This document shows, piece after piece, positions 12,758-23,719 of a stretch of 58,190 nucleotides of DNA. How positions within the stretch are numbered: position 1 is the first letter of the stretch; every line of letters starts with the position of its first letter. Both the position numbers and the translations under genes were made by a program. The notes under the pieces were generated by a model. That model searched no databases and had not been told where the DNA came from. It saw only the letters and a list, made by a program, of their open reading frames with translations. Source of the DNA: Cochliopodium minus (Eukaryota > Discosea > Himatismenida > Cochliopodiidae); contig JAMYWO010000051.1 of the NCBI GenBank assembly GCA_024220525.1, forward strand, positions 53,573-111,762, in the 5' to 3' direction.

Positions 12758-13260
12758 ATTTTTTATTTTTACATTTTTTTTTATATAATTTTATCATTTA
12801 AATTTTTTTATCAAGGTTTGGCATACACATATGCTCCACCCTACTTATCTAGAAGACTCCAAAAATATTGTCGGATATCCTGTATCCCACATCCCTTGTA
12901 ATATTTTATATTGTTTTTTAATCTTAAGATTTAAATCTTTTTTTGTTTTTATCAGGGCCAGAAAAGGATCTTTTTCAAAAAGAGGAAAATAATATCGACC
13001 TTTGGAAAGAAGAATTTGATGAATCTTTGAACACATTTCAACCTGTACCCCCCGAACCCCCAATCATGTACATGACCAAACTTTCTTATGGCGAAACTAC
13101 CAATACTTTCTACCAAACTTTTGGAAAATCTTCATTCTTGCTCAATCTGCGCAACATCACTGATAACTACCCCAACATATTCTTGATGAAGCCCAAACAG
13201 TTTGGATCTTATAATCAATACCAAAATTTATTTCTTAACACAAGAATATATTTCTTTTGA
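10801..13260 (+). CDS. Glycine-rich-domain protein-like (GRDP / DUF1399 family)
   Basis: Seven exons join in phase: 10801-10892, 10952-10993, 11200-11423, 11825-12095, 12394-12672, 12815-12897 and 12956-13260. The family hallmarks appear twice. The first is SDILYVWIAHILRPNQFEEDC; the second, at the exon 5/6 junction, is DSVWHTHMLHPTYLEDS. These match the 'hydrophobic-WHxHxLxPxxYxxD' signature of GRDP-like proteins, whose biochemical role is poorly defined and has been linked in plants to stress and development. Exon 3 carries a one-base shift near 11288, between NQPV and TINLPPQMV. The start at 10801 is the first in-frame ATG, and an upstream exon is possible. No glycine-rich tail was seen, so this is the core domain only. 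It converges with the minus-strand gene ending at 13306. Confidence 0.75.
11424..11824. repeat. T-rich intron of the GRDP-type gene
   Basis: This intron is dominated by TTTTTTA-type units, with donor GTATTT and acceptor AAAG. Confidence 0.75.
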
Positions 13261-13305
13261 AGACATTTATTAAATGTTTTAACAATTTTAATTGTTGTTT
13301 TAATT

Positions 13306-16300
13306 TCAAAAATTAGAATAGATGAAAGATTCATCTTCCGATTCTTGGCGGCTATCAAGTTTAGCTCTTTTTGAATAGCTATAAGTGTATCTCTCATCAG
13401 AAACATCCAAATCCGATTTTTCGTCAGAGTCTTTATTTGAAATATCACTATCATATTCTTTTTTTTTTTTTTTTTCCAACAAAAGAATTATTTTTTTTAA
13501 TTTTTTGAAATATTTTTGAAAACCTTCTGATTCATTGAAATAATCTTTGTCAAATTCGTCATAGCTGTAGTCATGAGGGAAGTCTTCCAACTTTCTTTTT
13601 TTGACTCGGATTTCAAATTTCTCGTCTGATTCCTTTTTGGAGTTTCCATATGCTCTTCAAAAAATTATTTTAAAAATGTTTTTTTAAAAAAAATAAATAT
13701 AAATAAAAAATTGAAAAAAAAAAAATTTTTATACAAAAACTGAAAGATAATTTTAGAAAGGGGCTTGGGAAATCTAAACTTAAGATTTTTGGAAAAAACG
13801 CCAAGAGACAACAAAAAATGAAAACAAGAATCCTTGAAAGACTTTGGAAAATTTTTGTGTCTTGAAACGTTCCAAAAGGAACCAGACTTAAAGTCATTAA
13901 AGAGAACAATTACACTTTCTGAATACAAAAGAGGGTAGTTTTCAAAGCCCCGCTGCAAAAAAGTAAGGCCATGGTAAAGTAATAAAAGGATGAGGCGGAG
14001 ATTAATAGAAAGGAGGGCATTGGAGGAAGTTTCTGGCGAAATATCCTCAATGGTGACCCGTTTCTCTTCGAAGAGATATTCTACAACATCCGTGCTCTGG
14101 GCCACTATTGCACTTTTCAAAACTTTCCCAAAATGTTTGATGTGGGGAGCCAAAATTTTGATGACATTAATGTAATTCTTGATAGAAAATTTTTTTTTAT
14201 TTTTTATTTTTTATTTTTTATTTTTTATTTTTTATTTTTTATTTTTTATTTATTTATTTATTTATTTTTTTAAAAAAAATAATTTATTAATTGTTTCTTT
14301 TGTATACATTCAGTAAACATAACTGTTTGATACAATCCGCTATAACACATTTTATGTGTTCTTCATCCTCTTCTCCCGTATCTGCAAACATCTCCAAAAA
14401 AAATTTCATACAATCCTTTTTTAATAATTCTTTCCTTGCTTCTTCTTGAGTAATCAAAATATTTCTAAAAAAAAAAAAATTAAAAAAAAATTAAAAAAAT
14501 TAAAAAATTTTAGATGAATGATAAATTTCTAAAATAAATTCTTTAAAAAATAAAATTATTTTGAAATAATAAATAAATAAAAATAAAATAAAAATTTTTG
14601 AATATTTTCTTAGAAAAATAAAATTTTGGAAAATATATATAAATTTATTATGTGATAAATAAAAAAAGAAATCATGAAAAAATGTAGATAACAAAATTTA
14701 AAAAAATATTATCTATGATAAAATAAAACTAAATAAATAAGAAAATTTTTTATTGATAACATTTTCTTTTTAAAAATAAATTTTAGATAAATAATTTTTT
14801 GTTAAGATTTTTAACCTTATGGTTGACATGATAGCCAAGATGTGCCTTTTGGTTGTTTTTAACTCTTCTAAAAAAATATCTATGATCTTGCTCTCTAATA
14901 ACATTTTGGAGCCACTATCTTTAGTAGTAATGTTCCAAAGAGTTCTAAAATAAAAATAAAAATAAAATATAAAATATAAATAAAAATAAAAAATAAAATA
15001 TAAATAAAAATAAAAAATGAAATAAAAATAAAATAAAAAATGATAAAAATAAAAATAAAAATAAAAATAAATATAAAAATAAAAATAAAAATAAATATAA
15101 AATGTTAAATATAAATATAAAATATAAAATATAAAAATATAAAATAAAGATTTTTATTTTTACTCAATATATTCCTCGTATTGCTCTTTTTCTTTTGAAT
15201 TTTTCATGAGTTCCATCACTCTTTGGACAAACTTTTTTTCGAAAAAATATTCTGATAAAAAATTTGTTTTGTCATTATGGATCAACATTCCAATTAAATA
15301 GGTGAAAGAACTATTTTTTTATTTTTATTTTTTATTTAATTTTTATTTAATTTTGTTTAATTTATTCACATTTTTTTTAGTTCTTTATTTTTTTTTTTTA
15401 TTTTTATTTAATTTTTACCCAGAAAGCTCTTTTTCTTCAATTGACTCATCCAGTTTTTTCAAGTTTTCCTTTTGGTTTATTTTTTCATTTGCTTTCTCCA
15501 CAAACATTAAATTTGCTAAAAAATAAATAAAAAAAATTGAAAATAATAAATACAAAGAGGAAAAATTGATAAGAAATAAAATTGTATTAAAAATGATAAA
15601 ATTAAAATTAAAAAATAAAATTTGTTTTAATAAAAATTAATATCAAAAAACAAAATTTATTTTTTTGATAAAATCAAAATAAAAAGAAACATTTAAAATT
15701 GTTTAATAAAAAATAAAAAGTCAAAATCAAAAAGTAAATTTAATATTTTAACAAAAATATTTGATAAAAAATAAAAAGAATTTTTTTATTTTACACAAAG
15801 CAACCAATAAATTTTTTCTCACCTCAGTTCCCAATTTGTTATCAAAAGAGAAAACTAACATATCATTTATCAACCCACTCTCCACCATTTTCTGAGAGGT
15901 GGAGAGTTCTCTAGAACAGTACCACGTTGTCTTTGAAATTTCTATGCACACCTCCTTGTTTGTGTTTTCTTTAAGAACTTTGTTGAGAAGATTTTGAACA
16001 GTTAGCACTCCATCGTTACAGTTGAACTCTATTCTTGCTCCTTGGTTCTGCTTCACTAATAATATAAAAAAAATTTATTTCAAAAAAATCAAAGACTGAA
16101 AATGAATTTCTAAAAAACTAGAAAAATTTGATCTCAAAGAAAAAAAAAAGTGTTTCCAAAATATTTTTATGGTGAGTAGTTGAACGTATTTCGATAAGGT
16201 GTCATGAATTTTTAAAAAACTTTTTTCAGGAAACAATATAAAGAGGATAGTTTGCATTTGAAAAAAAAATATTTACATTTTATAAATGAAAAATTGACAA

Positions 16301-16665
16301 ACAAAGTTATACGACAGTCAAATTTTGTTGGTATAAATAATATCCCAATAAATTTAAAAATTTTGGACTTTGGATCAATATTAACTTTATTCTTGAAATG
16401 ATAAACTCATATACAGATCTCACAAAATTTTTTGTTAGATAGGAATTGATTTTTCTTTTATTCATTGAATAATTTTTGATATATATTGAAATGAAGACTA
16501 TATATTTGCCTCCCCATTCTTTCCAATTAAAATTTTTCATTTGTTACCTTTCCCTCCTATTTCTTCATTCAATATCTTCAGGAGATCCAATGTATTGCTT
16601 TTATAAACATTCAGATTTTCAAAGGCAATTTTATGGAGATCCTTCGTAATATTTCTGATTTGCAT
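13306..16665 (-). CDS. Armadillo/ankyrin-type repeat protein with ubiquitin-like N-terminal fold and C-terminal F-box-like motif
   Basis: Eight exons join in phase: 16665-16548, 16056-15795, 15515-15419, 15310-15164, 14944-14816, 14464-14308, 14177-13735 and 13654-13306. Exon 2 has a ubiquitin-like pattern (RIEFNCNDGVLTVQNLL, then VESGLINDMLVFSFD), which is a tentative call. Armadillo-like helices follow, e.g. VRKNLLVALSNLMFVEKA and ETLWNITTKDSGSKMLLES. The segment NNYINVIKILAPH and the following helices look ankyrin-like. The tail contains FRFPKPLSKIIFQFLAYG, an F-box-like motif, then a Lys- and acidic-rich end with a KKRK cluster that could be a nuclear signal. The exon 6/7 junction is the least certain: without it the upstream part would end at a TAA near 14289 as a separate gene. 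It is probably a protein-interaction scaffold or ubiquitin-ligase adaptor. Confidence 0.7.
14945..15163. repeat. A-rich (plus strand) intron array of the armadillo gene
   Basis: Repeated aaaaat and aaatat units between two armadillo exons; T-rich in the sense direction of the gene. Confidence 0.75.
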
Positions 16666-16807
16666 GTCCAAATTTTTTTAAATTTTTGTTTATTTATAAC
16701 AACAACTTATCCTTTGTGGATGATTTTCCTTTCTTGATGATTATCTGTATTATTGGATGATTTAACCTCACAAATTAATAATTTTTTTATTTGATCCATC
16801 AAAGAAG

Positions 16808-17887
16808 ATGAATATCTTCTCCATCAAGCAGATCATGAAGGATCAAATCATCTCTAAGCAAAACAAAATTATAAAAAGAGGAATATTGTTTCAATTTCAA
16901 AAAATTCATTTACTTTTCTCTGCTTTTAAAATAATCAGTCAAAAAGAAAATGGTTACAATAGAACTCATTAGCACGTAATAAATCACTATCTATTGAGAT
17001 TTATAATTTTTAAATTTCAAATTTTTCTTTAAAAAACATACAATAATCAAAAATAGAGTATCTAGGTTGGTCGGAATCTTAGGCCCTTTGTTAATTTGTG
17101 AAAATCTGTTTGGAAGGTACAATTTGTTTAAATAATTTGGTTTTATCTCCATTTTTTTTTTTTTGGAATTTTCAAGAAATTCAAATTGTCATCAAAGAAA
17201 ATTTTATTACAATTATTAAAGAATTAAATTGGTGCAATTCAAGATTTTATTTTTGAATTGAAAGTTGATAATAGATTTTTTTTGTATAGCATTGTTACTT
17301 TTAATTTAACCGACATTCAAAGAGAAATATTATTGAGTTCTTTTTAAAACACATTCTTTATCCTTCCTTTTGCTCAGTTCCATTTTTTTTTTTTGACTTG
17401 AGAAATAATTTTCTTCAATAAATGTTTTGTTTTAACCTAAATTCAATTTAAAATTTAAAACTATTTTATTTTTCAAGGACGAACAGAAATATCCAATGGT
17501 TTGAGTTCTTTTTTTTTTTAATTTATTTTATTATTCTAAAAGTTTTTATTCAAAAAAAAAAAAAAAAATTGTCTTTAGATTATGAAATTGCTCAATGGTA
17601 AACAATCTAAAATTTTAAAGAAAAACATTAAACTTTATAATTTGGCCATTTATTTTTTATTTTTTCACATGCTTACTTTACTTCTAGAAGAAAATAATAT
17701 TCACTGGAGTAATATAATATTGAATATTCAATCTCATCTAAATTTTTTAAGAATAACTCTTGTAATTACCTCAGGTGTTCTATTTCATAAATACCAGCAT
17801 ATATTGACTGGGGTTATAATATTAGTTTATAAAATTATATTTTTTCCAAATTTAATTTATTTAATCACCCTAGTTCTCAATTTTTAA
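16808..17887 (+). CDS. Tentative multi-exon membrane protein
   Basis: This is a weak gene model. An ATG at 16808 starts a basic peptide (MNIFSIKQIMKDQ). A coding-like exon at about 17055-17117 reads RLVGILGPLLICENLFG before a GTACAA donor. A short exon at about 17479-17499 (DEQKYPM) precedes the last exon, from about 17580. That exon encodes NLAIYFLFFHMLTLL and further hydrophobic segments (VITSGVLFH, GVIILVYKIIF), about three membrane helices in all, and ends at 17887. The phases between the middle exons are not fully consistent. I do not recognise the family. Confidence 0.35.
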
Positions 17888-18151
17888 TTATTATTTAAAA
17901 AAAAATATTATATAAAAAGAATAAAAAAAAAAACAAATTTTTGTCATTTTATTCACTCACTTAAGATCAAAAAGTGGTTGAATGAAATGACTTGGGAGAA
18001 GTTGTTATAATAAATAAATCACCTTGGTTATAAAAATATTCACACTTCGAATTTTTGAAACAGAAAAAAATAGAAAATAAAATAAATATTTGGAAAAAAA
18101 AAAAAATTTATAAAAAAAATCTTTAATTTTTAAATAATATAAGAAAATAAA

Positions 18152-19071
18152 TCAATTAAATTTTCTTTTTCTGTTATTTTCAGTGTTGTTATTGTTATTA
18201 TTTGTGTTATTTGAGTTATTGAAGTTGTTATCCATATAAGACATGAAATTATTGTTGATGAAGGAGAGGGACATCTTGGACTGGACAGAAGGAGAACCAC
18301 AAACAATTTTGCTGTTTTTATCAGTGAGGATTGGAGAATCTTTGGAGATGGTCTTGAGGATATTATTATTATTTTTATTATTTACAAATAAGCAAGGATC
18401 CACCTTTGATACGTTCATTTTCTTGCATTTATTACATGGCTCGAAATATTCTTCCAAGCTATCTACGTAGTGGATATCCTTGATGATTATACGGCTCACT
18501 GTCTTTGATATCTTGATGTCCTTTCTCCAAAGCACCTCAAGATTCATCAATGAGATATCTCCTGTTCTCTCATTCTTCATCTTCTTGAATTTATCTCCCA
18601 TCCTCTCCACTTTCATATGGAAGAAACATACATTGTCTTTAGCTTTTTTCCATGCATTCTCAAATTTGGGCTTTGCTCCTATATAGTTTTGAATATTACA
18701 TTGAAATTTAATTTTATTTGAGGTTGTTGTAAAATAATAAGATTTATAAATTTTTTTTGAAAATGAAAGGTGCTTAAAATTAATATATTAAAAATTATCT
18801 TACTGGATCCGTAATTCTTTTTTACTTCCTTTCTGCTGATATATATATTCTTCATCGCAAACCTGAGTGAATTATTAATCTTTTTCTTATATTGGTCATC
18901 AACTATTATGTTTATGTTTTTGGCCTCGGGCAATGTTATATCTACACTTTCTCCATTTGGCATTATTATTATTTGATTTATATTATCTCCTGGATTTATC
19001 GCTTCTTGGCAATCCCTTGAAAGAATGATGAATTCCACTTCATAATCATTTGTTTTTATTGCTGTTTTCAT
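18152..19071 (-). CDS. Asn-rich protein of unknown function, probably nuclear
   Basis: Two exons. The ATG at 19071 opens an N-terminal exon to about 18804. It is followed by an intron with donor GTAAGA and acceptor ATAG, and a second exon from about 18680 to the stop at 18152. The N-terminal half is a compact charged domain including NIYISRKEVKK. The middle contains FKKMKNERTGDISLMNLEV and CNKCKKM. The tail has Asn runs (NNTNNNNNNT) and ends in NRKRKFN, a short basic cluster. Its plan (about 100-residue N-terminal domain, basic second domain, Asn-rich tail) resembles the gene at 35671-37606, possibly a distant paralogue. No enzyme motif is visible. Confidence 0.65.
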
Positions 19072-20170
19072 TTGAGTTTGATAAATTTTTTTTTTTCAAT
19101 TGAAATATAGGTAAGAGTTTCGAGTTTTTTCTATTGAATTTGTCAAACAAGTGATGTTAGATTTTGGTTCAGAGAGGTTTTTTTTTTTTTAATATTTTTA
19201 TAATTTTTTTTTTTATTTATTTATTTTTTTTTCTTTTTTGTTAAAGGAATCTTTGAAATTTAAATAATGTGTTTCCTCAAAGATTGAAAATTTTTTTAGT
19301 CCAAAATTTAATGTGTTGAAGAGTGAATCAATAAGAGTTATTTATTTGGTTTTAAAATTAAAATTCCTTTTAAATATTTTTTAATTTTTGATTGAATTTT
19401 CTAACACCAAAGTGAGTATTTCTTCAATTCTCAATTTTTTCATTTTCAAACTAAGAATTCTTTCAAAAAAAAAAACAAAATTTTAGCAAATTCTGTTTTC
19501 TTTTAATAACCAAAATTATAAAAATTGGTGAAAAATCCTTTTAATTTTGTGAAATTATGGCTGAATAATTGTAAATATTTCACAAAATATATAAAAAAAT
19601 AAATTTTTTTTTTTTAACGATCGTTAAAAATTATAAAAAAAATTTAGATTTATTATCCTATCTTCAAAAAAATAATGTACACTTCCCAAAACAATCCCTA
19701 TTTGAATTTGTAAAAAATATAAACCTAAAATTTTAAACTAATGAAGGTTGGATAATCACAAAGAGGAACTTTTTCAAAAAAGAAAATTATCATTGGGAGT
19801 ATAAATAATAAAATTCCTCTTTTGGTCTACCTCAGTAAGTTACTTGATTCTGATAATGAATTACACTTGAGTAGTTTGAATTAAAGTGTAATATCAAACA
19901 AATGAAAATATCCTGTTTGATTAATTTATAAAGAGGGAATCTTGTCACATATTAATTATTATCCCCTTATCAGATTCTTTATTCTAAAAAAATTTAATTG
20001 ATAAAAACTAATTCCTCTAAGTTTTTGATTTTTTAAAAGCATTCAAGATCATCTTATTTCCAAAAAATGAAATTACATTGATCATAAATTCTTTTATTTG
20101 CCAATAATTAAGATTATCAACCAACTATCTATTTATTCTTTCAATTATTAAAAAAATTGAGAATTTATAG
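19072..20170. promoter_or_regulatory. 1.1-kb divergent intergenic region with a perfect 20-bp palindrome
   Basis: The region lies between a minus-strand gene starting at 19071 and a plus-strand gene starting at 20171, so it must hold both promoters. It is AT-rich with poly-T tracts. At 19611-19630 there is a perfect palindrome centred on CGATCG (TTTTTAACGATCGTTAAAAA). No convincing exon was seen. Confidence 0.45.
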
Positions 20171-23161
20171 ATGGATGAAAAGAAAATAGAGTTTGAATAC
20201 TCAAAAGGGAAAGAATATATTGATTTTCAATTGAAGAGGACAAGACATTCAATAACCATATACAATCAAAAGCTATATCTTTTTGGAGGTGAAAATAATG
20301 GCAAGGTAATACCTCCAATCATCAAAATCCACAAGAATATACTTTACAAAATAATTAACTTTGTTGGCGGAGATTAATTTTTAATTTATACCCACTATAT
20401 AAAATAGTATTTCGACAATTTGGTAGAGATAGATCTGAAAAAGAATTCATGCAGATTGGTATGGGGAGATGAAAATGCGATAGATGTGGATAACAATAAA
20501 TGCACAAAGACAATGAGATCAATGCACAATGCAGTGGCGATAAAAAATAGATTATACATCTTCTTCGGGCAAAACAAGTTCCTACTGGACAGCATAATTT
20601 ATTGGGATTTCGAGATGGAGAAATGGGAAGATTTTGCGATGAAAGGAGACAAAATAGAAAGGAGAATAGGCTCATGTGTAGAGTATGTGCCTTCAAAAGA
20701 CTCTTTTTTTGTGTTTGGAGGGTTGGATGGTGACGGCTTCTCATCGAACGAAATGTATAAAGTTGAATCGGAGAGTGGGGAATGCAAATTGCTCTCCAAA
20801 GCAATCATAAAAGAGAATGATTATGGCGTTCATTTCCATTCGATGGTTTATGACGGGAAAGACAGCATTTTTGTGTTTGGAGGGAAAAACGAAAATGGAA
20901 TCTCCAACAACCTTTTGAAGTATTGCATTCCGGAAAATAAGTGGTGTTTGGTTGAACAAATGAAAGAAAATCAACCTCCACCTTCCATTTACCATTCGTT
21001 CTTTGTAAGCAATTCTGTTTGTTTTGTGGGAGAAAATGATTTGAACAAAATCTTTGTGTTTGACTTGGAAACTTCTGGTTGGAAACACATTACGGTTTTA
21101 CCAAACAAGAAGGATGTCCCTCCACCAAGAAAATATTTTGCTACTGTTCACGACAGTTTTACCAATAAATTTTATATAGTAGGGGGAATATCTGATAAAA
21201 ATTATTTTGGAATAAAACAATGTAAATACATTTGTTTTTTATTTTTTGTTTTTTTATTTTGCTATTTATAGTTTATTTTTGATTTTTTTTTTTTTATATT
21301 TTATTTATTTATTTATTTATTTTTATTTTTTTTTTATATTTTTTTTTGATTTTATTTTTATATTTTTATTTTTTTTTTTAATTATTTTTATCAAAGTGAA
21401 TTATTCTACAAAGGATCCAGGAAATAGCCATTTCTTAAAACTTCCGCCAATCCTGATCGAATACATCCTCCAAAGAGTCGAGCCCAAAGACCTCCTCACC
21501 TTCCTCTTCGCCTCCAAAAAGCTCCACGAGATCGCCAAAAGAGACAAGCTCTGGAAACCAATCAGAGAAACGTGCGAAATATACTCCGACACGCCTAAAT
21601 CTCTTTCAAACAATATGAGTGAGTACCAATACGTTTCTAAGACTGTCTCTAAGCTTCCCTTTTTGTCTCTGTTCATTTTTGGCATTTCTATTCCTGGCTT
21701 CCATTTTGACACTCTTTTGGGCGGTTTGGAGAAGATCAAGGAGGGTTTTGTCACCAAGTTTCAGAAGCTTGACAATAAGGAAATGAATTCTAAAGTCGTT
21801 TTTATTGGGGGTGGTGTTGAGAACATTTATCATTGTTACTATAATCCTGTAAAGTTAATTCTTTTTTTGTTTTTATTGTTTTTATTTTTATTTTGTTTTG
21901 TTTTTTGTTTTAATATCCTTAATTTTTTGTTTTTATTTTTGTTTTGTTTATTTTTATTTTTATTGTTTTGTTTATTTAATTGTTTTTATTTTTGTTTTGT
22001 TTTATTTTGTTTTATTTATAATTTTTATTTTTTATTCTTTTTCTTTTCATTTTTTGATTTTTATTATTTTCTTTAGATGGTTTTTACTTATTGTATGAGT
22101 GACAAAGTAGCATACCACAAAGACCTATATTATCCATCAATGTACGAACCATATGGATATCCAAAAATAGTAGATGATGTAAATGTCAATATGACTTATT
22201 GGATCTGGTACAAAAAATTTTTTATTTATTTTTTTTTTATTTTTATTTATTATTTTTTTATTTTTAAAATAATTTTTTTTTATTTTTTTCATTTTTTTCA
22301 TTTTTTTAATTAAGCTGGGCAGGTAAAAACAAATAAAGAGGCCTTTAATTTTTATAGTTAATTTTTTTTTTTTTTTTTGACCCTTGATAGGATGACTATG
22401 ATAGATTAAGGCCACTTGTATATCCACAGACAAATTGTTTTGTACTTTTATTCTCTGTTTATAACAAGTAAAAAATTTTAATTTTTAATTTAATTAATTT
22501 TAAAAAATAATTAATTTTAAATTTTGATTTATTTAAATTTTTTTTATGAAATAATCAACCCATTCTAAACATTTTTAAAAATTGATTTTTTTGAAGGAAA
22601 TCTTTCGAAAGAATAAAATCAAAGTTTCTGTTAGAAATTAAAAACCCTCTATTGGCAAAAAAATACGGATTTTCGACTGACGTCCCTATAGTAGTGCTGG
22701 GTCTTTATGGTGACGAAGAAGGAGAGAGAGAGGTGAGCTATAACGAGGCTTCCACTTTCGCAAAAAAAATAAATGGTAAAGTTTTTTATGTTTCATTTTT
22801 AGTTTTTATATTTTATTTTTATTTTGGTTTATTCTTATTTTTTAGTTTTTATTCTTTATTTTAATTTTAATTTTTTATTTATTTTTTTATTTCTTCTTTA
22901 TATTAATTTTTATTTGGTTTAATATTCAAAAATTTTTTGTATTTTTAGTTTTATTTTTAGTTTTATTTTTAACATTTATTTTTATTTTTATTTTTCCATC
23001 CTTTTCATCTGATTTTTTCCTTTTAAGCAATCTTTTATCATGAAATGTCTGTGTGTGTTCACGAGAACAATGATCTGTTCCAAGACAATCTGAGAAGATT
23101 GGTTATTTATGATCTTTATCGTACAAAGAACAGAGAAAAGGAGAAATGTGTCATCTCATAA
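20171..23161 (+). CDS. Kelch repeats - F-box - Rho-like pseudo-GTPase with C-terminal CaaX box
   Basis: The exons are 20171-20305, 20408-21221, 21397-21848, 22077-22207, possibly an 8-nt micro-exon near 22314, 22391-22467, 22596-22775 and 23028-23161. Residues ~1-310 are kelch repeats (LYLFGGENNG, FFVFGGLDGDG, IFVFGGKNENG, FYIVGGIS). A canonical F-box follows (LPPILIEYILQRVEPKDLL to KLWKPIRE). The C-terminal ~200 residues align with Rho/Rac GTPases: DDYDRLRPLVYPQTNCFVLL matches the Rac switch II/alpha2 block, then SVYNKKSFERIKSKF, VPIVVLGLYGD and AKKINAIFYHEMS. The P-loop is degenerate (FIGGGVENIYH, no GKT), and the NKxD/TKxD and DTAG motifs are absent. The protein ends KEKCVIS, a CaaX prenylation signal. 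It is probably a membrane-anchored SCF substrate adaptor. The switch II exon joint is out of phase by one base with simple GT-AG choices. Confidence 0.85.
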
Positions 23162-23719
23162 CTCAAGCTTTCATTAAATTTAACAAGTATTTATTTATTG
23201 TTTCTTTAAATTTAATTTTAAATTAATTTAAATTAAATTAATTTAAATAAAAAATTAAAAAAAATGCAAGATGAAGAAAGGGAACTACATCAAAAATATA
23301 AGAAAAAATTATTATATTATTTTCCTTGTAAAATACATTTTTTCTTGATTGTTATTTATTATTACAGAATATATGAAATTTTTTTTAATTTTCAATTTTA
23401 ATTTATTGAATTTAAGATTTACCAAAAAATTTAATAATTCTGATAAAAATATGTTCATCTGGGGAACAACAATCATTCCAAAAATAATTATTCCAAAATC
23501 ATTCAAACGAATCATAAAGATATTGATTGGAAATTTTTTTATGAATTTAATCTATGCCATATAATTTATATCTCAACATAAGATACTATATGATTGATCA
23601 ATGAGATCCAAATCATCATATTATCATATGTATATGTTGTTTTATATTGATCCTTTATCGATCATTTTTACAAACATATTTTCATTGTTGGAATTATCAT
23701 GAATTAATATATATAATAA
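23162..23719. other. AT-rich intergenic stretch
   Basis: This lies between the stop of the kelch-F-box gene and the first detectable exon of the ankyrin gene. Short frames are present but none is convincing. The promoter and first exon of the ankyrin gene may lie here. Confidence 0.5.
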
